Shown here one piece after another: positions 1 to 5,166 of a DNA stretch of 5,166 bases. A program made the translations under genes and the position numbers. The stretch spans positions 1 to 5,166 of the forward strand of contig QHYA01000031.1 of NCBI GenBank assembly GCA_003223995.1, in the 5' to 3' direction. The DNA comes from Acidobacteriota bacterium. GTDB taxonomy: Bacteria > Acidobacteriota > Polarisedimenticolia > QHYA01. Numbering within the stretch: position 1 is the stretch's first letter; each line of letters begins with the position of its first letter. The notes below the pieces were generated by a model. That model did not search any database, was not told where the DNA came from, and worked only from the letters and a program-made list of their open reading frames with translations.

Positions 1-384
1 ATCCTGCAGGAATACCGCTCGTCGATGGAAGCGGCCTGGGAGGCCATCGGGAGGCTGCGCGCCGCGGGCGTGCCGGACGAGATCGCGGCCTACCTGCTGC
101 CCAACGCCGTCACGATCCGCTTCACGGAATCTGCGGATCTGATGGCGCTGCACCACAAGATGGCGATGCGTCTCTGCTTCAACGCCCAGGAGGAGATCTG
201 GCGAGCCACGCTAGAGGAGGCTCTGGCTGTCCGGCAGGTCAACCCGCGGATCGGCCGGCACCTTCTGCCTCCCTGCGGCCTGCGCATCCGTGCCGGGACG
301 AGCCCATGGTGCCCGGAAGGAAAGCGTTACTGCGGCGTTCCCGTCTGGCAGTACGACCTGGCGCAGTACGAACGGGTCATCTGA
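1..384 (+). CDS. thyX: FAD-dependent thymidylate synthase (ThyX-like), C-terminal part, 5' end outside window
   Basis: ThyX makes dTMP from dUMP in the cytoplasm, using methylene-tetrahydrofolate as carbon donor and FAD/NADPH for reduction. The reading frame is open from base 1 and ends at TGA 382-384, so 127 C-terminal residues are visible. A helix ending in AAGVPDEIAAYLLP matches the family's 'GVP...AR..LP' segment. It is followed by ADLMALHHKMAMRLCFNAQEEIW, which matches the ThyX core 'L......R....AQ.EI' with its conserved Arg and Gln. This segment is about three residues longer than in the Thermotoga type. The N-terminal RHR...S motif and flavin site would lie upstream of the window. The tail carries PPC, WCPEG and YCG (Cys at visible residues 92, 104 and 111), resembling a divergent ThyX group as I remember it. 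An internal ATG at 25 exists, but coding clearly continues upstream. Family assignment is from motif recall only. Confidence 0.78.
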   Translation: MLQEYRSSMEAAWEAIGRLRAAGVPDEIAAYLLPNAVTIRFTESADLMALHHKMAMRLCFNAQEEIWRATLEEALAVRQVNPRIGRHLLPPCGLRIRAGTSPWCPEGKRYCGVPVWQYDLAQYERVI

Positions 385-391
385 CCGGTAA

Positions 392-420
392 CCCGCCGAT
401 TCTCCGATGCAGGAGGCGGG
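392..420. terminator. Possible bidirectional terminator hairpin between convergent genes
   Basis: CCCGCC at 392-397 can pair with GGCGGG at 415-420. TCC (403-405) and GGA (412-414) can extend the stem inward across a bulge, leaving a small GATGCA loop. It sits exactly between the convergent stops at 384 and 423, where a shared terminator is expected. There is no clear T-run on either side, so a canonical intrinsic terminator is not proven; chance pairing in GC-rich DNA is possible. Confidence 0.35.
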
Positions 421-422
421 GT

Positions 423-1235
423 TCAACTCGAGGGGATGGGGGATGGGGCCCCCGGCGGCTGGAACACGCTGTCGTCCGCCGAGGCGGAGCCGCTCACGTG
501 ATCGAAGGCGATGATGGTCGCGGCGTCAGGCGTCTGCTTGGACAAGGAGAGACGGACGCCGGCGATCTCCTCCCACTTCCCCCAAAGGAACGTCGTCCGG
601 TCCTCCTTCTTCTTCTGATCCTGGAGGACGAAGTCCCACCGTTCCATCAAGCCGGTCTCCGGCGATATGTAAGCCCAGTAGGAATCACCCGGCGTGAGTC
701 CGACATTGTCGAAGGTCAGCCGGACGACCCTGTAACGTTTGCCCTCGTCGGTGACCTCCCCCTCGTAGGCGAGGTTGACTCCCGGGTCGAGCATCTTCGC
801 CGGCATCAATAGCCAGTAGGTGTCGTTGATGAACCGGTCGTAGCCGAACTCCCGATACTTTTCCAGCTCGGCTCCGCTCGCTTCCTCCCCTCCGACCCAG
901 ACCCGGCCCCCTTTGGCTTTGTCGTTCACGTTGAAGAGGATGAGAAGGTCCTTTCCGTCCTTCGTCTTCCCCTCGACACGGTACCGCCCGTCGTAGCGGT
1001 CCCAGACATGCCGGAATCTCGCGAGCTCCACACCGCCTCGGATGACGGCGAAATCGAAGCGCAGGGTCCTCAGCTTCGCGAAGGCCTCCTCCCCTCCCAT
1101 CGCCTGGAGCGTCTTGCGCGCGAGAGCGACAGCTTCGGGGTCCTGCTTCGCTTCGGCGCAACGAGCTCCGGGGCTTCGGGCCGCCAGCAGGAAGCCGGCA
1201 AACAACAGGGCTGGAAATCTGAGGTTGTGTCTCAT
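423..1235 (-). CDS. Secreted protein of unknown function, DUF6503-like / LolA-like beta-rich fold
   Basis: The product is predicted to be an exported periplasmic or envelope protein of about 270 residues. The chosen ATG (complement of 1233-1235) gives a clean signal peptide: basic MRHNLR, a hydrophobic stretch FPALLFAGFLLAA, then a small-residue region ending near ARCAEA. No good lipobox precedes the Cys, so lipidation is doubtful. A longer version starting at 1274 adds 13 residues in front of the signal peptide and has no ribosome binding site, so I reject it. The mature part begins with a helix (DPEAVALARKTLQAMGG), followed by alternating polar/hydrophobic strands rich in Trp, Tyr and Phe. 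Segments TYWLLMPAKMLDPGVNL (about residues 139-155) and LTFDNVGLTPGDSYW resemble DUF6503-type proteins, which I recall from Acidobacteriota and Bacteroidota and which look like LolA-fold lipid- or ligand-binding proteins. No catalytic motif is seen. It is convergent with thyX and divergent from acs, so it is transcribed alone. Confidence 0.87.
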   Translation of the reverse strand: MRHNLRFPALLFAGFLLAARSPGARCAEAKQDPEAVALARKTLQAMGGEEAFAKLRTLRFDFAVIRGGVELARFRHVWDRYDGRYRVEGKTKDGKDLLILFNVNDKAKGGRVWVGGEEASGAELEKYREFGYDRFINDTYWLLMPAKMLDPGVNLAYEGEVTDEGKRYRVVRLTFDNVGLTPGDSYWAYISPETGLMERWDFVLQDQKKKEDRTTFLWGKWEEIAGVRLSLSKQTPDAATIIAFDHVSGSASADDSVFQPPGAPSPIPSS

Positions 1236-1287
1236 GCTCGCCGCCGCTTTGTGGCTTCTTGCCGCTGCATCCATTTTCGGGCGGCAG

Positions 1288-1317
1288 AAGCTACTACGGC
1301 CGCTCTCTTCCGGTCAA
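1288..1317 (-). promoter_or_regulatory. Candidate sigma70-type promoter for the secreted-protein gene
   Basis: On the minus strand TTGACC (complement of 1312-1317, 5/6 match to the -35 consensus) is followed after 18 bp by TAGCTT (complement of 1288-1293, weak -10 match). A start of transcription near 1281 would leave about 45 nt of leader before the ATG at 1235 and almost none before the alternative ATG at 1274, which favours the shorter protein. The -10 is poor, so this is tentative. Confidence 0.3.
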
Positions 1318-1326
1318 GGCGCTGCA

Positions 1327-1344
1327 CGGGTCTTTCGGGTCTTT
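1327..1344. repeat. 9-bp direct tandem repeat, two perfect copies
   Basis: CGGGTCTTT occurs twice head to tail (1327-1335 and 1336-1344). Two looser pyrimidine-rich units, CCGGCTCCT and CCGGTCCCC, follow in the same 9-bp register up to 1362. The repeat lies in the divergent spacer, upstream of both candidate promoters. It may be a regulator site or simple replication slippage; the sequence alone does not decide. Confidence 0.5.
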
Positions 1345-1382
1345 CCGGCTCCTCCGGTCCCCCATTGCTGCAAGCGCAGGGG

Positions 1383-1388
1383 TAGAAT
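1383..1388 (+). promoter_or_regulatory. Candidate -10 element of the acs promoter
   Basis: TAGAAT matches the sigma70 -10 consensus TATAAT at 5 of 6 positions and lies 23 bp before the acs ATG, so the leader would be only about 15-20 nt. No good -35 box lies 16-18 bp upstream; TTGCTG at 1365-1370 is only 12 bp away. Promoter activity would therefore probably need an activator or another sigma factor. Confidence 0.35.
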
Positions 1389-1401
1389 GACGCGACGTGG
1401 C

Positions 1402-1406
1402 AGGAG
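1402..1406 (+). promoter_or_regulatory. Ribosome binding site that sets the acs start
   Basis: AGGAG lies 5 nt before ATG 1412. The in-frame GTG at 1397 has no such sequence upstream and would itself cover this site, so ATG 1412 is the preferred start. Confidence 0.7.
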
Positions 1407-1411
1407 AGCCG

Positions 1412-3403
1412 ATGGCCGACGGACAGCGACCTCCCGATCGCACGCTCGAAGCCCTTCTGAAGGAAGATCGCCGCTTCGACCCTCCCGGAGATTTCCGGCG
1501 CCTTGCCCATGTCACGGATCCGGCCGTGCACGCCCAGGCAGAAGAGGACTTCCTCGGATTCTGGGCGAGCTTCGCGACGGAGCTGGACTGGATACGGGAA
1601 TGGGACCGGGTGCTGGAGTGGGAGCCTCCGCATGCAAGGTGGTTCGTAGGGGGGAGGATCAACATCTGCGCAAACTGTCTCGACAGGCATGTCCGAGGAC
1701 CGCGGCGGAACAAGGTGGCCATCGTCTGGGAAGGTGAGCCGGGGGAACGGCGCACTCTGACCTACTGGGACCTTTTTCAGGATGTCTGTCGTTTCGCCAG
1801 CGTGCTGAAATCCCTGGGCGTGAGAAAGGGGGACCGCGTCGCGATGTACATGCCGCTGATCCCCGAGCTCGCAATAGCCATGCTCGCCTGCGCCCGCATC
1901 GGCGCCGTGCACAACGTCGTGTTCGGCGGCTTCTCGGCCGAGTCGCTCCGCGACCGAATCAGCGACTCCGGCGCGAAACTGCTCGTCACGGCCGACGGGG
2001 GATACCGCCGGGGGAGCATCATCCCCCTGAAGCGGATCGCTGATGAAGCGGTTGAGGCTTGCCCATCCATTCAGAGCGTCGTGCTGGTCAAGCGCGCGGA
2101 CCTCCCCGTCGATATGCGGCGCGGGCGGGATCACTGGTGGCACCACCTGATGGAGCAGGCCACGCCGGAGTGCGAGGCGGAAGCGATGGATGCGGAGGAC
2201 ATGCTATTTCTCCTGTACACCTCCGGTACGACCGGGAAGCCAAAGGGGATCGTCCATACGACAGCCGGCTACCTGGTGGGCGTGTATGCGACCACCAAGT
2301 GGGTCTTCGACCTGAGAGACGAGGACGTGTACTGGTGCACCGCCGACATCGGCTGGGTGACCGGCCACAGCTACGTCGTGTACGGGCCCCTGGCCAATGG
2401 CGCGACCGTCGTCATGTACGAGGGCGCTCCGGACTGGCCGCGCCGGGACCGCTTCTGGGAGATCGCCGAGAGGACGGGGACGACCGTTTTCTACACGGCC
2501 CCGACGGCGATCCGCGCTTTCATGAAGTGGGGCACGGAGCATCCTGCCCGGCACGACCTGTCCCGCCTGCGGCTGCTCGGCACGGTGGGCGAGCCGATCA
2601 ACCCCGAGGCGTGGGTCTGGTACTACAAGCACATCGGCGGGGAGAGGTGCCCGGTCGTGGATACCTGGTGGCAGACCGAAACGGGGCAGATCATGATCAC
2701 GCCTCTGCCGGGGATCACATCCCTGCGGCCCGGCTCCGCCTCGCGCCCTTTCCCGGGGATCCGCGCGGAGATCTTCGATGACGAAGGGAGGGCGGTGAAG
2801 GTGGGAGGAGGCTACCTTGTCCTCTCGCGCCCGTGGCCCGCCATGCTCCGCAACATCTACGGCGACCCGGAGCGCTACGTGAAGCAGTACTGGTCACGCT
2901 TCTCCGGCGTCTATTTCACCGGCGATGGGGCACGGGTGGACGAGGAAGGCAACTTCTGGCTGCTCGGGCGCGTCGATGACGTCCTGAACGTCGCGGGGCA
3001 CCGGATCGGAACGATGGAGGTGGAATCGGCCCTCGTGGATCATCCGGCCGTCGCGGAGGCGGCCGTGGTGGGCATCGAACACGAAATCAAGGGGACGGCC
3101 ATCGCCGCCTTCGTGACGCTCAAGGAGAAGTCCGCGCAGCCGGGGGACGAAGCCGGTCCGCCCTCCGCAGCCGGGCAAGCCCTCGCGGAACAGCTCAAGG
3201 AACACGTCACGAAGAAAATCGGCGCCCTCGCGCGCCCGGAGGTGATCATCCTGACCGCCGATCTGCCGAAGACCCGCTCGGGGAAAATCATGCGCCGGCT
3301 GCTGCGCGACATCGCCTCGGGCAAGGCCTTGGGCGATACGACGACCCTCGCCGATCCTGCCGTCATCGAGACCCTGAAGCAGAAGTACGAGGAGGCGGGC
3401 TAG
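1412..3403 (+). CDS. acs: Acetyl-CoA synthetase (AMP-forming, acetate-CoA ligase)
   Basis: Acs converts acetate, ATP and CoA to acetyl-CoA, AMP and pyrophosphate through an acetyl-adenylate, in the cytoplasm. The 663-residue product is close to the family's usual length of about 650. In order: an Acs N-terminal domain (DFLGFWASFATELDWI, NICANCLDRHV); GGFSAESLRDRI and the RRG segment linked with CoA binding; the adenylation P-loop YTSGTTGKPKG (269-279); GWVTGHSY (from 314); GEPIN (from 393); TWWQTETG (from 418); YFTGDG; the hinge GRVDDVLNVAGHRIGT; and the C-terminal PKTRSGKIMRR (619-629). Lys625 is the catalytic lysine that is acetylated in other Acs enzymes. The four acetate-pocket residues known from Salmonella Acs (Val, Thr, Val, Trp) are all present as V316, T317, V392 and W420, so acetate rather than propionate is the likely substrate. 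A Pro/Gly/Ala-rich stretch (QPGDEAGPPSAAG) slightly lengthens the C-terminal domain. It is the first gene of the apparent operon. The GTG at 1397 would add five residues but lacks a ribosome binding site. Confidence 0.97.
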   Translation: MADGQRPPDRTLEALLKEDRRFDPPGDFRRLAHVTDPAVHAQAEEDFLGFWASFATELDWIREWDRVLEWEPPHARWFVGGRINICANCLDRHVRGPRRNKVAIVWEGEPGERRTLTYWDLFQDVCRFASVLKSLGVRKGDRVAMYMPLIPELAIAMLACARIGAVHNVVFGGFSAESLRDRISDSGAKLLVTADGGYRRGSIIPLKRIADEAVEACPSIQSVVLVKRADLPVDMRRGRDHWWHHLMEQATPECEAEAMDAEDMLFLLYTSGTTGKPKGIVHTTAGYLVGVYATTKWVFDLRDEDVYWCTADIGWVTGHSYVVYGPLANGATVVMYEGAPDWPRRDRFWEIAERTGTTVFYTAPTAIRAFMKWGTEHPARHDLSRLRLLGTVGEPINPEAWVWYYKHIGGERCPVVDTWWQTETGQIMITPLPGITSLRPGSASRPFPGIRAEIFDDEGRAVKVGGGYLVLSRPWPAMLRNIYGDPERYVKQYWSRFSGVYFTGDGARVDEEGNFWLLGRVDDVLNVAGHRIGTMEVESALVDHPAVAEAAVVGIEHEIKGTAIAAFVTLKEKSAQPGDEAGPPSAAGQALAEQLKEHVTKKIGALARPEVIILTADLPKTRSGKIMRRLLRDIASGKALGDTTTLADPAVIETLKQKYEEAG

Positions 3404-3437
3404 TGGCCCAGAGCGGGCGCATCGTCCCCTTCGAGCT

Positions 3438-3451
3438 CGGGACATTTCCCG
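3438..3451 (+). promoter_or_regulatory. Small hairpin overlapping the ribosome binding site of the ubiG-like gene
   Basis: CGGGA (3438-3442) pairs perfectly with TCCCG (3447-3451) around a CATT loop. The stem contains GGGA (3439-3442), the only Shine-Dalgarno-like sequence before ATG 3453, and ends one base before that ATG. If it forms in the mRNA it would lower translation unless opened. It is only 5 bp, and short stems are common in GC-rich DNA. Confidence 0.3.
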
Positions 3452-3452
3452 G

Positions 3453-4226
3453 ATGCGACACAGCCTGATTGCCCCTCCGGATGCCAGGATCGCTCCGGAG
3501 GTGAGCAAAGGGGGAAGGCGCCGCGATCTGGAGATCTTCGAAGCGGCTTCTCCGGACTGGTGGGACCCCGCGGGGCCGCTGGCGGGCCTGCATGCCCTCA
3601 ATCCCTTCCGTTCGAAGTACTTCCGGGAGTGGCTGGAAAAGGACGGGGCTCGGCGCGTTCTCGAGCTCGGATGCGGGGGAGGCCTTCTCACGGCGAAGCT
3701 CGAAGCGGGACCGTGGCGACTGGTTGCCCAGGATGTCCTCGAGGGACCGCTGAAGGCGGCCCGTCCGCACCTGCGGCAGGCGACGCTCATCCGCAGCGAC
3801 GCGGCCCGTCTTCCGTTCCCCGACAGCTCCTTCGACGCCGTCCTCTCGTCGGAGTTTCTCGAGCATGCCCGCGACCTGCGGGCCGTCGTGGCCGAATCCG
3901 CGCGGGTCCTTCGCCCCGGCGGGCTGTTCCTCTACGAGACGATCAGTCGCACCTTCACATCGTTCGTCATGGGAAAAGTCGTGCTCGAATGGATCTTCCG
4001 CTACGTGCCTCCGGGGACGCACCGCTTCCGAGATTTCATCCGTCCCGCCGAACTGCACCAGATCATGAGCGAAAGCCGCATCCGCAACCTGGAGGTGCTT
4101 GGAGTCGTCCCGGAGCGCGGGGTCTTGCGAGCGATTCTGAGGAAGACCAGCCACCCGTTCCATTTCGACCCGGACCGGCTGTTCGGCATCTATGTCGGAT
4201 GCGGCCGTCTGGAGCGCACTGCTTGA
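3453..4226 (+). CDS. SAM-dependent methyltransferase, UbiG-like (3-demethylubiquinol O-methyltransferase family)
   Basis: A class I SAM-dependent methyltransferase of 257 residues; E. coli UbiG has about 240. SAM-binding motif I is VLELGCGGG (69-77). A motif-II-like strand follows (LVAQDVLEGPL), then DAARLPFPDSSFDAVLSSEFLEH and the post-motif RVLRPGGLFLYET. UbiG-like features go beyond the generic fold: EAASPDWWDP (W36, W37), GPLAGLHALNPFR, an ETISRTFTS segment where UbiG has its N-R-N stretch, and VPPGTHRFRDFIRPAEL (around 185-201) where UbiG has VPKGTH..KKFIKPAEL. UbiG methylates ring hydroxyls of prenylated phenols in ubiquinone synthesis. Here the true substrate is unknown, so I give no symbol. 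The start is the first in-frame ATG, 49 bp after acs, with a weak GGGA 10 nt upstream; no other start codon is seen in the gap. The first 20 residues are poorly conserved and may be over-called. The stop overlaps the next gene's start by 4 nt. Confidence 0.88.
   Translation: MRHSLIAPPDARIAPEVSKGGRRRDLEIFEAASPDWWDPAGPLAGLHALNPFRSKYFREWLEKDGARRVLELGCGGGLLTAKLEAGPWRLVAQDVLEGPLKAARPHLRQATLIRSDAARLPFPDSSFDAVLSSEFLEHARDLRAVVAESARVLRPGGLFLYETISRTFTSFVMGKVVLEWIFRYVPPGTHRFRDFIRPAELHQIMSESRIRNLEVLGVVPERGVLRAILRKTSHPFHFDPDRLFGIYVGCGRLERTA
4211..4214 (+). promoter_or_regulatory. Ribosome binding site for the second methyltransferase
   Basis: GGAG lies 8 nt before TTG 4223, inside the last codons of the ubiG-like gene. 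Its spacing is ideal for that TTG and supports an unusual start codon that plain ATG-based gene calling would miss. Confidence 0.6.
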
Positions 4227-5166
4227 AGCGGTCGCGCCGTGGGCGCCTCCCGAGCTCGCAGGCCCAGCCACCATCTCCCGCTCCGCCGTCAGAGGCGGCC
4301 CCGTCGCCGCGATGCCGGCCGCCCGAACCGTCGCTGCCCGAGCGCATCCGCGCCCATTACGACCGCCTGACGCCTCTCTACCGTCTCGTCTGGGGAGAGC
4401 ACATTCATCACGGCTACTGGGACAGCGGAGATGCGGGAGGGGGCACGCCTGAAGAAGCCCAGGAGCGGCTGATCCGGCTGCTCGCGGGGAAGGCCGAACT
4501 GGCTCGCCGCGGGCGGGTCCTGGACGTCGGTTGCGGCATCGGAGGCTCGTCGCGCTGGCTCGCAGAGAAGCTCGGCTGCCAGGTGCTGGGCCTGACCATA
4601 TCCCATGTCCAGGCTGTCCTGGCCAGCCGCGCCGGCACCAGCCCGGCAAGGAGAACGAAATCCGCAACGGGGAACGCCGCCTTCATCCAGGCGGACGCCG
4701 CCCGCCTTCCGGTGGGCGAAGCCTCTTTCGACGCGGTCTGGATCGTCGAGTGCGCCGAGCACCTCGACGACAAGCGCGGCCTCATGCACTCTCTGGCGGC
4801 AGCCCTGCGTCCTGGAGGCGTCCTCGCGATGTGCGGCTGGTTCCGCGGCGAGATGCTTCCCCCGGACCACACGGAGAACGAGCTGGCGCCCCTGCTCGAT
4901 GGGATGCTGCTTCCATCGCTCGCCACGATCTCGAACACTCTGGAATGGATCGAAGAGGGGGGACTGTCCATCAGCCACAAGCTCGATATCACCGAGAGGG
5001 TCTCGGGCACGTGGGACCTCTGCCTGGAGATCGCGCGCCGTCCCCTTGCCCGGTTGCTCCTTCCGCGGCTCGATGACGATGCTCGCCGTTTCGTCGGCTC
5101 CTTCGAGATGATGAAGAGCGCCTACCAATCCGGTGCGATGCGTTATGCCCTCATCACCGCCAGACG
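4223..5166 (+). CDS. SAM-dependent methyltransferase, tocopherol / phosphoethanolamine methyltransferase type, 3' end outside window
   Basis: The frame is open from TTG 4223 to the window end (314 codons plus two bases). The core starts at RIRAHYDRLTPLYRLVWGEH, then IHHGYW, the family's usual N-terminal signature. SAM motif I VLDVGCGIGGSSRWLAEKLG begins at residue 99. Then come GLTIS (the family's GITLS, with no acidic residue after strand 2), FIQADAARLPVGEASFDAVW, ECAEHLDDK and AALRPGGVLAMCGWF. This arrangement is typical of gamma-tocopherol, sarcosine/dimethylglycine and phosphoethanolamine methyltransferases, so the substrate could be a quinone, tocopherol-like lipid, amine or natural product. 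About 40 residues before the core are rich in Pro, Ser, Ala and Arg, with no match to the family. TTG 4223 overlaps the upstream TGA (TTGA) and has GGAG 8 nt before it; no other ATG, GTG or TTG in this frame precedes the core. An ATG at 4192 lies in another frame that stops at 4452; joining it would need a frameshift. The end MRYALITAR suggests only a few residues are missing. Confidence 0.85.
   Translation, partial: MKRSRRGRLPSSQAQPPSPAPPSEAAPSPRCRPPEPSLPERIRAHYDRLTPLYRLVWGEHIHHGYWDSGDAGGGTPEEAQERLIRLLAGKAELARRGRVLDVGCGIGGSSRWLAEKLGCQVLGLTISHVQAVLASRAGTSPARRTKSATGNAAFIQADAARLPVGEASFDAVWIVECAEHLDDKRGLMHSLAAALRPGGVLAMCGWFRGEMLPPDHTENELAPLLDGMLLPSLATISNTLEWIEEGGLSISHKLDITERVSGTWDLCLEIARRPLARLLLPRLDDDARRFVGSFEMMKSAYQSGAMRYALITAR

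Noticed and set aside
446..453. GGGGCCCC palindrome near the 3' end of the secreted-protein gene
   Set aside because: Inside coding sequence, short, and expected by chance in GC-rich DNA; no loop or T-run for a terminator.
306..812. Plus-strand open frame (168 codons) opposite the secreted-protein gene
   Set aside because: It overlaps the end of thyX and runs antisense to the better supported exported protein; Arg/Gly-rich without motifs.
1397..1411. GTG 1397 as the acs start
   Set aside because: No Shine-Dalgarno before it, and the AGGAG that fits ATG 1412 would lie inside the extended coding part.
1232..2146. Minus-strand open frame (304 codons) opposite the acs N-terminus
   Set aside because: It crosses the divergent promoter region and the acs start, and has low-complexity composition and no motifs.
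3403..3468. Tiny GTG-started frame overlapping the acs stop (TAGTG)
   Set aside because: Only 21 codons before a stop, no conserved features, and it runs into the ubiG-like gene in another frame.
2894..3790. Minus-strand open frame (298 codons) opposite the acs C-terminus
   Set aside because: No family motifs and full overlap with the highly conserved Acs C-terminal domain; a shadow frame.
4192..4452. ATG-started plus-strand frame (86 codons) at the ubiG/second methyltransferase junction
   Set aside because: Its first part looks protein-like, but it has no ribosome binding site and then reads the conserved methyltransferase start out of frame. Kept only as the frameshift alternative for the TTG start.
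3363..4667. Long minus-strand open frame (434 codons) opposite the end of acs and both methyltransferases
   Set aside because: It lies opposite three genes with clear family motifs, is Arg/Gly/Pro/Ala-rich with no recognisable domain, and is typical of antisense frames in GC-rich DNA.
4289..5128. Minus-strand open frame (279 codons) opposite the second methyltransferase
   Set aside because: The opposite strand encodes an unmistakable SAM-binding domain; this frame has no family features.

Overview
The window is a GC-rich, densely coded stretch of bacterial chromosome with five protein-coding genes, two of them cut by the window edges. I see no tRNA, rRNA, CRISPR array, insertion sequence or phage signal. 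Strong G/C preference at third codon positions, a FAD-dependent (ThyX-type) thymidylate synthase and a DUF6503-like secreted protein suggest a GC-rich environmental bacterium, possibly Acidobacteriota or a deltaproteobacterial-type lineage. That placement is inference; no marker gene fixes it.

Layout: (1) 1-384, plus strand, is the C-terminal part of a ThyX-like thymidylate synthase with a cysteine-containing tail. (2) 423-1235, minus strand, is a secreted protein of unknown function that converges on thyX; a short hairpin lies between the two stops. (3) 1236-1411 is a divergent intergenic region with candidate promoters in both directions and a 9-bp tandem repeat. (4) 1412-3403, plus strand, is a complete acetyl-CoA synthetase (acs). 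(5) 3453-4226, plus strand, is a UbiG-type SAM-dependent methyltransferase, 49 bp after acs. (6) 4223 to the window end, plus strand, is a second SAM-dependent methyltransferase of the tocopherol/phosphoethanolamine methyltransferase type. Its only workable start is a TTG that overlaps the ubiG-like stop codon (TTGA).

The three plus-strand genes from 1412 onward look like one transcription unit: same strand, short or overlapping junctions, no terminator between them. Acs makes acetyl-CoA from acetate. The two methyltransferases look translationally coupled and probably act in one pathway. The UbiG-like features of the first make a lipid quinone or other prenylated or aromatic compound a reasonable but unproven substrate.

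I found no clearly new system. The points most worth a second look are the coupled methyltransferase pair with its TTG start and Pro-rich N-terminal extension, a small hairpin that would mask the ribosome binding site of the ubiG-like gene, and the cysteine tail of the ThyX-like protein.
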